DNA of 64,000 bases from Tritrichomonas foetus (Eukaryota > Parabasalia > Tritrichomonadida > Tritrichomonadidae): NCBI GenBank assembly GCA_001839685.1, contig MLAK01000604.1:1-64000 (forward strand), written 5' to 3'. Below the pieces are notes generated by a model that was given only the letters and a program-made list of their open reading frames with translations, was not told where the DNA came from and did no database searches. Position 1 is the first letter of the stretch. Every line of letters begins with the position of its first letter. Shown here piece after piece: positions 49,311 through 59,441 of this stretch. Position numbers and translations under genes: made by a program.

Positions 49311-50344
49311 CTTTCAACAATTCGGGATGATTTTGAATATGATGAGATTTTTTCTACAGAAAAAAATNTATTGCCATTGTTTTTTACTTTAAAGTTATTT
49401 CTGTCGTCACTCAAAATCATCCCGATTTTTCGTATATGATTTCAGAGACCTCACAGAAAAAAAAATATTTTAGCTTTTCGCGCTAATTTGCTTCTTCATT
49501 GATTTAATATAGTGATTTTTGATATCACCTGCTGATCTTCCTTGTAGTCTTTTCTTGATAATTTTCCATTTTGGTCCAATTTCAAAGACNGCCAATAATA
49601 TAATTTCTTCTTCATCTTTACTGAATACATTCGTTGTTGTGATATCACTGATTAGTTCTGAAAGTCAATGAGTGGAACTGAAATCATGTCATTGTATGAT
49701 AAAATGGGACCTTCAAAAGGAGATTGAACAAAATTTTCCTGCGAAGTTGTATGGCGCAGGAAAGGCTGAGTACTGACACTACAATGTAAAAAACCCAAAT
49801 GAAGTCGATATCGAAAAAAAAGTTTTCATCTCAGGAGTGGATGTATTCGGTCTACCACGTACTGCGGATTCTGGTATCATTTTTGTTTCTAGGAAAGTAT
49901 TTATTACCTTATTCATCCTTGCAGAGCCAGTATGTGTCGCTTCTTTTGGGTTTTGTTTGTTTTCATATAAAATAAAAATAATCTATTTGTTTTCGAATTT
50001 TGGAAACAGTAAAAACCGACTGTTCTGGTGTGATTTTGTGCTTTATAATAGTTTGAATACTCGATTTCCAATTTTCTGGAAGGATTCAATGCCTTTTGAT
50101 ATTGACATTTTGAAATATTTTTAATGTCAGATTTTCTGAAATGGAACAATGTATTCATCACTCAGAAAATCTGACATTGAACTAAAGTCACTTTATCTTT
50201 TTTAAAATACTAGTATTATTAGTTAAAATAGTGGGAAATGATATATCTTTATTCATACTATACATTGTTCCATTTCACTCTAAAATATATAAAGAAGAAC
50301 NATTAAAAAAACAAAAATAAGTAAAAATCCCGAATTGTTGAAAG
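49311..50344. repeat. 1-kb island bounded by inverted repeats
   Basis: Outer pair: CTTTCAACAATTCGGGA at 49311-49327 and its exact reverse complement at 50328-50344 (17 bp). Inner pairs: 15 bp at 49322-49336/49411-49425, 17 bp at 50123-50139/50162-50178, 16 bp at 50138-50153/50261-50276, all perfect by eye. The island holds a broken Myb gene and three ambiguous bases (near 49368, 49590 and 50301). No target-site duplication or transposase seen. Confidence 0.55.
49470..49800 (-). pseudogene. Frameshifted Myb-domain gene
   Basis: The 3' part reads TTTNVFSKDEEEIILLA, then EIGPKWKIIKKRLQGRSAGD and IKNHYIKSMKK, a single Myb/SANT repeat with one Trp visible, ending at TAA 49470. Upstream, after a one-base shift near 49660, the frame continues as coding-like sequence (FVQSPFEGPILSYNDM, ISVPLIDFQN). 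One ambiguous base lies inside the repeat. No start codon is evident. It is probably a decayed member of the trichomonad Myb family, unless the shift is a sequencing error. Confidence 0.55.
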
Positions 50345-50986
50345 TAGTTTACTAATAGCATGAACCGACAAAAATCATCATCTAAAATTTTAAGAACAAT
50401 TAAGTATTTATTTGTTCAACCATTTATTGATTCAACATCCGGATGAACATGGGTGCGAAAGTCGCAGATGATGGATCGGCGTTTTTTGCTGTTCGAAACT
50501 TGGTGATGTACCATAACTGGTTGATTTTATTCTATGCTAAGAACTGATATGTTAACTAAAATTTTTGAGAATTAGAAATAAATATAATCTAACTGTTCTT
50601 CTTCAAAAGTGATTCCTATTAGAAGGAGTTTATGGAATCAAGAATTTAATGGAAATCATTTTTCTTATTTCGAAATTGTCGGGATATATTGATGATGGAA
50701 AGTGTTAAACTTCCTTATTGGAATTTAAGAGAAGGGTATTTTGCAATGTAGAAATAAATATTTAAGTTTCAAATAAAAACTTTTAATAGGGGAAAAAGCC
50801 ATAAATAAATAAAAAAATTGAGAAAATTCCATTTTAAAAGGAAAGTTCCAAAAGGTTTTTGGGAATTCTTTGAATTTTTCGCCTTTTTTATGAAACTTTC
50901 TTGGATGATTTAAATTTCAACATACTTCTTTCTTTACTTGGAATTCATTCACTGAAATTCATTCATTGGAATTAAGTCATTGATGT
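50345..50986. other. Intergenic region
   Basis: AT-rich, no supported gene. Confidence 0.4.
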
Positions 50987-51634
50987 TCATTCATTGATAT
51001 CAAGCGGAACATCAATCATTTCTGCTCTGGTTAATTTCTTTTGATGTTTGATTTCTGAAAATCTCGATGGTCCAATCCAATACTTACCACTAATAATATA
51101 TGATGAATTACAAAAATTAAGGTCAATAAATCCAATGATGAAAAAAATACTAGATGGAACAAAAAGAAATGTGAAAATTAAAATAAAAATAACACGTTGA
51201 TGAATATTGCAATAATTTGTTACACCTAATGTAAAGAAAATAAATGAAGACAAAAGTGGAATGATCGACCAAATAAAATAGTATCCTTCAGTGAGATTAT
51301 CTTCGAGAGATGTTTCATTTAAAATGAGGTGAAGATGAGAGCCATCCGTTATATGACAACTTTCAATCGTTCCTGAATCATAATAAATATGATTAAACAT
51401 TATTACGAAAGAGTGATCGCGCAAATCTTCAAAATCGTAAACTGTTGAATGAATTATGTCTTCCAATGTGGCTGTTTTTGGAATATTGAATACTTTCGTA
51501 AACGTTATCATATATCCGGGCTTTTCTGGATTTTCCATATCGACTTCGACGTAAATGGTATAGTTTTTCAGAACGGGTTCTGTAATGGTATTTCGCGGTA
51601 TGTTATATTTCAGTGATTCCAAAACATCATCCAT
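50987..51634 (-). CDS. Membrane protein with ubiquitin-like N-terminal region
   Basis: 215 aa from the Met at 51634. Residues about 20-105 look ubiquitin-like (VFNIPKTATLEDIIHSTVYD, FEDLRDHSFVIMF, then CHITDGSHLHLIL). Three hydrophobic segments follow (about 118-138, 148-168 and 172-188). The C-terminal tail is hydrophilic (EIKHQKKLTRAEMIDVPLD). UBL plus C-terminal membrane helices recall HERP/TMUB-type ER proteins of degradation pathways, but identity is too weak to assign. The ORF extends 12 codons upstream, also with a Met. Confidence 0.55.
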   Translation of the reverse strand: MDDVLESLKYNIPRNTITEPVLKNYTIYVEVDMENPEKPGYMITFTKVFNIPKTATLEDIIHSTVYDFEDLRDHSFVIMFNHIYYDSGTIESCHITDGSHLHLILNETSLEDNLTEGYYFIWSIIPLLSSFIFFTLGVTNYCNIHQRVIFILIFTFLFVPSSIFFIIGFIDLNFCNSSYIISGKYWIGPSRFSEIKHQKKLTRAEMIDVPLDINE

Positions 51635-51821
51635 ATAAAAGAAATAAACGGGTTCCGACCAGATTATCATACAAAAAACAATATTTCACTTTTCATGAAT
51701 TTGAGCACAATATCATCGATCTTTCCCAAATAAATTGTAGTATTAAACATTACTTAGTATACACACATGTGATGGTAATAAATCTACAATGCGATGAGAT
51801 TATCATGTTATTGAATCATAT
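51635..51821. other. Intergenic region
   Basis: Upstream flank of the UBL membrane gene; no gene seen. Confidence 0.4.
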
Positions 51822-51890
51822 ATGAGAAAGAATCAAGCATGAGAAAGAATCAAACACTAGAAAGAATCAAACACTAGGAAGAATCAAATG
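51822..51890 (+). repeat. Short 17-18-bp tandem repeat
   Basis: Four copies of a unit near GAGAAAGAATCAAACACTA. Noncoding. Confidence 0.7.
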
Positions 51891-53069
51891 GGGAAAAATA
51901 AAAAAGATGGTTCAAAATGAATTATAAATTTAAGAATCTAAAATAATTTAGTTCGTTCATATTTGGTATTTCTTCGAGATAAAAAATGAAACTCATCAAT
52001 TGTTTCCTTCTCAGTCATTTTAAAATTCCACAAAAAATTATATCTTATGAAATGAGATGATATTTATCACTATCAACAACATTTATCATAAAGTAACATG
52101 TTAGAAATCATTAGACCTTCTATTTTGTGTTTTGTTGCATGATTATCGAGAATGATAAATAAGTAAAATCTGCAAAAATGTTAGATACAAAAATGAAAAG
52201 ACGAAAAGAAGATTTAACACAAAACAGATAGTTTAGATTCCGAAAATTGATCATTGTTCAACAATTTGCAGGAATAAAATAGAAAACGTGGTTATTGCCC
52301 GTATAACAATGAGATGGAAATTTCTGATACATTCTTTTTTACTTTTGAAAAATAATGATATATCAAATATATTCTGAACCAGAAATCGGATTTCCTATTG
52401 TTTTCATGTCATCACTGTCTCTGAAAATAGCCGAGATACATTTGAGTAAATAAAAACTGTTCACCAACTTTTCCTCGCAGACAAAAGCAAAACGGATATT
52501 CCCACAAATGATTAATCCTTTTTTTATTTTCTGAGGAATTCCTCAATAATTTTCAGAAACTTTTCTGAAAGTTGATTCAAAAAAATCCCAGGAAATAAAA
52601 ACTCTTATTTGCCTCTGTATTTCAACATAAAGTTGCCCAGTCGAATAAAATATCATTTACAAGAAAATATAAAACTTCAACTCAGATTTTGGATAATGAA
52701 GCTCAAACAAACAAACACCAATATTTGTTTCAGATGTATAAAAATCATTTCAATTTTAGTATTCTTTCACAAAAATACCATAAAATTAGGTTGTTGTGTT
52801 GAAATAGTATCAAAGTTACCTCCAATTCGATACTTTCCTGTGGGCAAATTAATTTGAAGATTTTTTGTGAATTATTGTATAAATTTTTGAGAATATAGAA
52901 AATTTGTTTTGACTGAGATTCTTGACGGAGATTTGAAAGGCACTTTGTATTTTCAACTCAAATTTTCAATATTCACAAGGTGACATTACAAAAAGTATCA
53001 TCAATTGAAAATGTACGTTTCAATTTATTCACAATTTTTGTTCATTAATTTTAGTCTTCTCTTTCGAAT
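51891..53069. other. AT-rich intergenic region
   Basis: 1.2 kb, nothing recognised. The 82-codon ORF 52609-52857 starts with TTG and has no family resemblance. Confidence 0.4.
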
Positions 53070-54962
53070 ATGAGCACTGAGAATAATAATGAAATTCCAC
53101 TACAAGGTGAAGTTCCTAATCTAGCTAATATTCCACCATCAGCTGAAACACCAGTAGATGGCTCCAAAAAGAAAAAGAGTAAGAAATCAAAGAATGCTGA
53201 TCCCCAGCAGTTACCACCCCAGCCATATCAGCCAGGTCCTCATCCCCCAGGAGTGCCACCACCTTATTATCAACCACCACCACCATATGGTGCACCACAA
53301 CCTGGGCCAATGCCAGGACAGCCACCTGCACCTTATGGAGCACCTCCCAATAATTACTATCCAACTCCTCAACCAGGAGCACCAAATTATTATCCACAAC
53401 CTGCTCCAGGAGCTCCAATGCCTGTTCGAGGTGGAAACATTCCAATGCCAGGAGAATCCCCAGTTCCGCCAGGCTACCAACAGTCTCCGTATGGAGTCCC
53501 AATGCAAAACCAAGTTGATAATGGAAAGAAGTCAGAATTGTACAATACATATTTGCCAGGAACCACAGGAAAGTATGCACATCTATGGAACACAGATGAG
53601 GCTTTTCTTCCACACAAGTTCCTCGAAAATTGTGAAGTTAAAATATCATGCGAAGATATCATTTGGGTAATTATTGGATTCATCATATTTTGGGTCTGGT
53701 TTGGCTTTTCATGTCATATTATTCGTACATTCAACGTATACACTGATATAGACAACCTTATAGGTGGATATGGTTCTTTATTAACTAATATTTACCAATC
53801 AAATGAGGAACCTTTTGGATATGATATGTATACCATATTCAAATATGTGTTTCCGTTTGATGCCATCATCATGTATCATTTTGCTCCAGACCTTTTTACA
53901 GGTGAAACAGGAATGTTCGTTGGAATTGGCTTGTTGATTACTGTTTTTGAAATGGCAATGGCATTTTTATGGCCAAAGGGTTACAATAAATACTCCCGCT
54001 ACTTTTTGATGTTGGTTCCAATTTTCTGCGTAATCAAGTGTCTTACTTGGACATATTGGATCCCTGCAATCCCCGCAATAATTATGGTGCTTACTTTAAT
54101 TTGTGCTGGAAACTTCAATCATAAAGATACCACTGGTCAATCATTTTTGAATGTTGCTTCTACACTTCTTTGGAAATGCCCATTTGCCACACTTATCATT
54201 TTCTTTGTTCAAGTTTTAATATTCCATGGTCTATGGGCAATTTTCTGGTATGCATTATTCGACTCCATATTTTTAATTAATCTTTACTACGGTTCAATTT
54301 TCATTTTCTTTGGTGGATTATGGGTATTTGCATTCTATGCTAGATTCTGCTCAATGATTGACGCCAATTTATTCGCCTATTTCTATTTCTTAAAAGGAAC
54401 TGAATATGCCATTTCAGACTGGAGGATGCTTTGGTTAATATGCAAACGAGCACTTTTCTCATTTGGTGCACCATGGAACCTTGCAGCAATTGGCAATCCA
54501 ACATCTTTATTCTATACTGGTCTTTTTGGTGCTCCTTCTGATGATTCAATCTCAAGAGCAACCCAAATCCGAACACTATGTAAATTCACAGCATTATTCG
54601 AAAATAATATCAAAATGTCTAAAATCATGGGTATCTATACTCGTACTTTATATTGCAGTGGATTTATAATTGGTATGACTTATGGTGTTATTGTGCGTGA
54701 TGGTCCTTCATTATACCCTGGAAAATACAAAACATTCGATCTTGTTTACACTATTGGAAAAATGATTTTCGATGGTGTTCAATTATCTATTCTTACAGCA
54801 TTTGGACATATGTTTTTGAAGAATGTATTAACATCCCTTTATATGTGTATAGCTGAATGCCCTTACAGACTTTATGAAATGTTCCCTGAAGATTATCAAC
54901 AAATTCAATCTGGAATTGATCAATCATTGAAATTTAATCGTCCACTCCGCACCCAGCCATAA
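53070..54962 (+). CDS. Polytopic membrane protein with Pro/Gly/Tyr-rich N-terminus
   Basis: 630 aa. After a lysine cluster (KKKKSKKSK, about 33-41), residues 45-150 are rich in Pro, Gly and Tyr (PYQPGPHPPG, PPPPYGAPQP), a cytosolic low-complexity region. From about 197 on there are nine or ten hydrophobic helices. The size, a cytosolic proline-rich N-terminus and the final loops are compatible with the choline-transporter-like (CTL/Pns1) family, and the C-terminal YMCIAECPYRLYEMFPEDY is distinctive, but I do not see decisive CTL motifs. A transporter or channel-like role is inferred from topology only. Confidence 0.6.
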   Translation: MSTENNNEIPLQGEVPNLANIPPSAETPVDGSKKKKSKKSKNADPQQLPPQPYQPGPHPPGVPPPYYQPPPPYGAPQPGPMPGQPPAPYGAPPNNYYPTPQPGAPNYYPQPAPGAPMPVRGGNIPMPGESPVPPGYQQSPYGVPMQNQVDNGKKSELYNTYLPGTTGKYAHLWNTDEAFLPHKFLENCEVKISCEDIIWVIIGFIIFWVWFGFSCHIIRTFNVYTDIDNLIGGYGSLLTNIYQSNEEPFGYDMYTIFKYVFPFDAIIMYHFAPDLFTGETGMFVGIGLLITVFEMAMAFLWPKGYNKYSRYFLMLVPIFCVIKCLTWTYWIPAIPAIIMVLTLICAGNFNHKDTTGQSFLNVASTLLWKCPFATLIIFFVQVLIFHGLWAIFWYALFDSIFLINLYYGSIFIFFGGLWVFAFYARFCSMIDANLFAYFYFLKGTEYAISDWRMLWLICKRALFSFGAPWNLAAIGNPTSLFYTGLFGAPSDDSISRATQIRTLCKFTALFENNIKMSKIMGIYTRTLYCSGFIIGMTYGVIVRDGPSLYPGKYKTFDLVYTIGKMIFDGVQLSILTAFGHMFLKNVLTSLYMCIAECPYRLYEMFPEDYQQIQSGIDQSLKFNRPLRTQP

Positions 54963-55117
54963 AAAGTAACAGAAAACTTTTCAATGGTAAGTTTATTTGA
55001 TAATAAAAATTTTTCCCCTGAATTGGATTATTTTTCTGAATATATTTCTAAAAACTCTGCTTCCTTCAATCCAATGGGTGAATGACTTTATAATGAGTGA
55101 ATGACTTTGTAATGAGT
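54963..55117. other. 3' flank ending in a 19-bp tandem repeat
   Basis: Two copies of GTGAATGACTTTATAATGA-type sequence (55078-55117) abut the N run, so the gap probably hides more copies. Confidence 0.6.
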
Positions 55118-55841
55118 NNNNNNNNNNNNNNNNNNNNNNNNNNNNNNNNNNNNNNNNNNNNNNNNNNNNNNNNNNNNNNNNNNNNNNNNNNNNNNNNNNN
55201 NNNNNNNNNNNNNNNNNNNNNNNNNNNNNNNNNNNNNNNNNNNNNNNNNNNNNNNNNNNNNNNNNNNNNNNNNNNNNNNNNNNNNNNNNNNNNNNNNNNN
55301 NNNNNNNNNNNNNNNNNNNNNNNNNNNNNNNNNNNNNNNNNNNNNNNNNNNNNNNNNNNNNNNNNNNNNNNNNNNNNNNNNNNNNNNNNNNNNNNNNNNN
55401 NNNNNNNNNNNNNNNNNNNNNNNNNNNNNNNNNNNNNNNNNNNNNNNNNNNNNNNNNNNNNNNNNNNNNNNNNNNNNNNNNNNNNNNNNNNNNNNNNNNN
55501 NNNNNNNNNNNNNNNNNNNNNNNNNNNNNNNNNNNNNNNNNNNNNNNNNNNNNNNNNNNNNNNNNNNNNNNNNNNNNNNNNNNNNNNNNNNNNNNNNNNN
55601 NNNNNNNNNNNNNNNNNNNNNNNNNNNNNNNNNNNNNNNNNNNNNNNNNNNNNNNNNNNNNNNNNNNNNNNNNNNNNNNNNNNNNNNNNNNNNNNNNNNN
55701 NNNNNNNNNNNNNNNNNNNNNNNNNNNNNNNNNNNNNNNNNNNNNNNNNNNNNNNNNNNNNNNNNNNNNNNNNNNNNNNNNNNNNNNNNNNNNNNNNNNN
55801 NNNNNNNNNNNNNNNNNNNNNNNNNNNNNNNNNNNNNNNNN
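55118..55841. other. Assembly gap (724 N)
   Basis: Run of N next to a 19-bp tandem repeat on its left side. The T-block grid begins 38 bases after the gap. Confidence 0.95.
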
Positions 55842-55937
55842 ATATCATATATGAGAGAAAGGTATGTGAAATGATAAATTTTTTTTTTTTTTTTTTTTTA
55901 AAAGAATATTTTTTTTAGAAATTCCGGCTAGAGGCAT

Positions 55938-56765
55938 TTAAGCCTTGAGAGAAAGTTCAGAAAAGTCATCTGCCCATTTAGCGTATTCTGCATATTTTTT
56001 TTTTTTTTTTTTTTTTTCAAATTGACCGAAGAAGAATACTTTTGGTAAGTTTTCAATTTTTTTTTTTTTTTTTTTTACTGGCGCGCCTTTTTCTGGGTCT
56101 CCTGGCCATTCTGAATTTTTTTTTTTTTTTTTTTTTTCTCGGATGCCATCATAGCATTCAAGGTGAGTATCAACTTTTTTTTTTTTTTTTTTTTAGTTGG
56201 TTCTGTATGGTCCTGGACAGACTGAGCATGCTTTTTTTTTTTTTTTTTTTTTTTCGTCAGCAAGTGACTCTGTCATGGCAACAACGGCAGCTTTTTTTTT
56301 TTTTTTTTTTTTATTTCCTGCACGTGGGGCTTGTGCACCAATTGAGGCAACTTTTTTTTTTTTTTTTTTTTTCACCTTTCTCATATGCGGAAGAACAATT
56401 CGTGTGACCGTTTTTTTTTTTTTTTTTTTTATCTCAAATAAGCGTTTGAAGTCATCTCTTGAAGCCTCTTTTTTTTTTTTTTTTTTTTTGAAGCCTGCAT
56501 TGTTAACTAAAACATCAACCTTTCCGAATTTTTTTTTTTTTTTTTTTTCGGCTTGGGTAATACTTTCATCGCTTGTGAGATCGACACTTTTTTTTTTTTT
56601 TTTTTTTGTATCGAAATCTTTGAGGGATTCTTGGAGAGCTGGGATCTTTTTTTTTTTTTTTTTTTTATCGAAAGTTCCACGCTTCAAAAGTTCTTTAACG
56701 AGGCATTTTTTTTTTTTTTTTTTTTATCCTGTGATAAACCAAACTCTTCTCTTTGCTGGATCCAT
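55938..56765 (-). CDS. Short-chain dehydrogenase (partly overwritten by T blocks)
   Basis: From ATG 56765 to TAA 55938 is 828 bases, exactly 276 codons, although fourteen 20-T blocks lie inside. Visible parts: MDPAKRRVWFITG (first strand and start of the TGxxxGxG loop, the rest masked), CLVKELLKRGTFD, VDLTSDESI, FGKVDVLVNNAGF, VASIGAQAPRAGN followed by a masked stretch where YxxxK should be, AAVVAMTESLADE, and SVCPGP. The length of 275 aa is normal for a classical SDR. Residues under the blocks read as runs of Lys and are not real. Apparent stops after PYRTN come from block edges. NAD(P)-dependent; substrate unknown. Confidence 0.8.
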
Positions 56766-56784
56766 TTTTTTTTTTTTTTTTTTT

Positions 56785-57254
56785 ATATAAACTGGCCGAA
56801 CAGAGTCTCATTCAAATATTAACTTTTTTTTTTTTTTTTTTTTAAATCGTTATCTGACAGCACAATTCTTACTTGGAAGCTATTTTTTTTTTTTTTTTTT
56901 TTTCAAATCATTAAGTGTTGGAAAGAAATATCAATTTTGCTTTTTTTTTTTTTTTTTTTTTTCAGGTAAAGTGGAAATGCTCAATCCACCATTAGACCTA
57001 TTTTTTTTTTTTTTTTTTTTTAGTAGTATGAGTAATTTTAAAATCTTAAAAGAAAAGTCTTTTTTTTTTTTTTTTTTTTAATAAACAGAACCTATCTAGC
57101 ATTGGTGTGTTTAAGATTTTTTTTTTTTTTTTTTTTTTATTTTGATAAGCTCCAATTTAATATTTTATTTGAGTTCATTTTTTTTTTTTTTTTTTTTATG
57201 AAAAGTTTTTGCTTCCTTTTTATTACTATGTTTAATTTTTTTTTTTTTTTTTTT
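56785..57254. other. Intergenic, overwritten by T blocks
   Basis: Nothing coding-like in the visible 39-base pieces. Confidence 0.4.
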
Positions 57255-58355
57255 TTAAAAGCTATATAACAATCCAATTCCGACTGATGTCGCAATTTTT
57301 TTTTTTTTTTTTTTTATTGCTTTATTAGAAATTCCTTTACTTGTTCCAACTTCATTTTTTTTTTTTTTTTTTTTATTTGGAACATCATGATTTAATTCTT
57401 TTGCCAGCGCTTGTTTTTTTTTTTTTTTTTTTTCGTTTCGTTTGATTCCAAGACCGGTATAAACTAACTTTGCAAGCTCGTGAAGTGCAATTGCATCAGG
57501 TTTTTCAACAGTGCAAGCTTTTTCTAAATACTTTTTTTTTTTTTTTTTTTTTTTCTTGTCAAATTCCAAATTCGAAAGTGGAGAAAGTAATTTTTTTTTT
57601 TTTTTTTTTTCACTTTGATTTCCAAGTAATGATGCTCTTTTCAAGTACTTTTTTTTTTTTTTTTTTTTTGCACTACTGTATACGAAAATATTTCCGAGCT
57701 GGAAAAGTTTTTTTTTTTTTTTTTTTTTATCACATGCGGTTTGGAGAACATTTATTGCATTTTCTCGTTTTTTTTTTTTTTTTTTTTCACCAGCATAAAC
57801 ACGAATTGCACGCGTGTATCCAGCCGTTTTTTTTTTTTTTTTTTTTTTAAGTCCAGTTTTCTTATCTTCTTCATTTTCTGCTTTTTTTTTTTTTTTTTTT
57901 TTTTTATAAGAAGACTTTGGATCAATTACATCACGGACTGTATGTTTTTTTTTTTTTTTTTTTTGCCATTCACCATTTGTTTGCTTATTTAAAGTGATGA
58001 TGAATTTATTATCTTCATTTTGTGTTGTCACGACGGGATCTACTTTATTGTATAGAGTTCCGTTTTTTTTTTTTTTTTTTTTGCTAACTTCGACGCATAA
58101 AACATCTTCTTGATTCTCATCTTTTTTTTTTTTTTTTTTTTAATCTTCAGGTTTCGTTTCTGGTGGAATTTGGAAAGTAATTTTTTTTTTTTTTTTTTTT
58201 TGATCAACGTGATACTCGTATGTGTTTTGATTTTCTGGATTTTTTTTTTTTTTTTTTTTTTGGAACAATCTGCAAAATTTTTACGATAGAAAATTTCTTT
58301 TTTTTTTTTTTTTTTTTTCACTCAAAATCATTAAGAATACACAAAAAGTTATCAT
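57255..58355 (-). CDS. Sel1-like repeat protein (partly overwritten)
   Basis: ATG 58355 to the stop at 57255 is 1101 bases (367 codons), in frame through eighteen T blocks. The visible N-terminus MITFCVFLMILS looks like a signal peptide. Then come EIFYRKNFCRLFQ, NQNTYEYHVD, FQIPPETKPED and a region with Sel1/TPR-type helices (RENAINVLQTACD, LFQLGNIFVYSSA, YLKRASLLGNQS, YLEKACTVEKPD, ALHELAKLVYTGLGI). The end IATSVGIGLLYSF may be a membrane helix. A SEL1L/HRD3-like role in ER quality control is possible, but masking hides too much to decide. Runs of Lys are not real sequence. Confidence 0.6.
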
Positions 58356-58585
58356 GTTTTTTTTTTTTTTTTTTTTTTTAAATGCAGAACGTATGAAACT
58401 CCCCATTTGTCTTATTTTTTTTTTTTTTTTTTTTTTTTTATTTTACAATGAGAAGCAAATTCAGTAAAGATTTTTTTTTTTTTTTTTTTTTTTTTATTTT
58501 TAGAAAATTGCCTTTCTTACTTTTTCCTATTTGATTTTTTTTTTTTTTTTTTTTTGATACGATAAATCACTTTTTTTAGATAAAT

Positions 58586-58948
58586 ATGAACAGAATAACA
58601 ACTCTTAAAGAAATATGTACCAAAGCCCGAGCAATTCATGAATTAATAGATATTTTTTTTTTTTTTTTTTTTCTCTTGGCACAAATATTGGTTCATTCTG
58701 CAGAAGATATATTTTTTTTTTTTTTTTTTTTGAATTATTATCATTATCATCAATCTTTTCCCAATTTTCATTTTTTTTTTTTTTTTTTTTTTATCCTTAA
58801 ATTAATCACATTATAAGAGAAATATGTTGTTTTTTTTTTTTTTTTTTTTAGTGATACAGAAAATCCACTTTTTGAATTAATGTTTTATTTTTTTTTTTTT
58901 TTTTTTTTCTCTGAATATCTTGATCATTTCCCAAATAAAGTATATTAT
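58586..58948 (+). pseudogene. Disrupted ORF under the T grid
   Basis: Starts MNRITTLKEICTKARAI and shows LAQILVHSAEDI and NYYHYHQSFPNFH in one frame, then an unmasked TAA (58814-58816), and continues in the same frame as SDTENPLFELMFY and SEYLDHFPNKVYY. Later pieces need frame changes. It resembles the N-terminal helical region of trichomonad DUF3447 proteins, but the masking makes this uncertain. Confidence 0.3.
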
Positions 58949-59401
58949 TTTTTTTTTTTTTTTTTTTAATACATTTACTAATGCATATATTAAAATATGC
59001 TGAGTTTTTTTTTTTTTTTTTTTTTTATCTTTCTTCTAAAGCCATAATATTCTTTAATGTTAACGTTTTTTTTTTTTTTTTTTTTTTTTAAAAATGTTTT
59101 TTGTTTATTCGTAATCTATAAATTTTTTTTTTTTTTTTTTTTTTTTTGATTTTTTATGATTACTTGATTCGAGGATAGAATCTTTTTTTTTTTTTTTTTT
59201 TTTAGATGCTATTGTTTTTTGGGAATGAAAAAAATCATGCTATTTTTTTTTTTTTTTTTTTTATGAGTAACAACTCCTTAGAGCAAATTTGTTTTTTCTT
59301 ATTTTTTTTTTTTTTTTTTTTATTTTTATTCAAAAATCCACTTTGTCACTTTTTTATCAATTTTTTTTTTTTTTTTTTTTCATTATTCAAAACCAGTGAA
59401 C
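58949..59401. other. Probably intergenic, overwritten by T blocks
   Basis: All three plus frames hit stops in unmasked pieces near 59145-59183. No gene supported. Confidence 0.35.
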
Positions 59402-59408
59402 ATCACTT
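59402..59408 (+). promoter_or_regulatory. Initiator element
   Basis: TCACTTT in unmasked sequence, 12 nt before the T block 59420-59439 in which the start codon of the next gene probably lies. Confidence 0.4.
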
Positions 59409-59410
59409 TT

Positions 59411-59419
<9 letters not shown>

Positions 59420-59441
<22 letters not shown>

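Noticed and set aside
49837..50124. 95-codon ORF inside the inverted-repeat island
   Set aside because: Overlaps other open frames on both strands, starts at no initiator and resembles nothing known.
52609..52857. 82-codon ORF upstream of the polytopic membrane protein
   Set aside because: TTG start and no coding signature beyond chance openness.
53125..53686. Several overlapping ORFs of 70-170 codons on both strands
   Set aside because: Shadows of the Pro/Gly/Tyr-rich coding repeat of the 53070-54962 gene.
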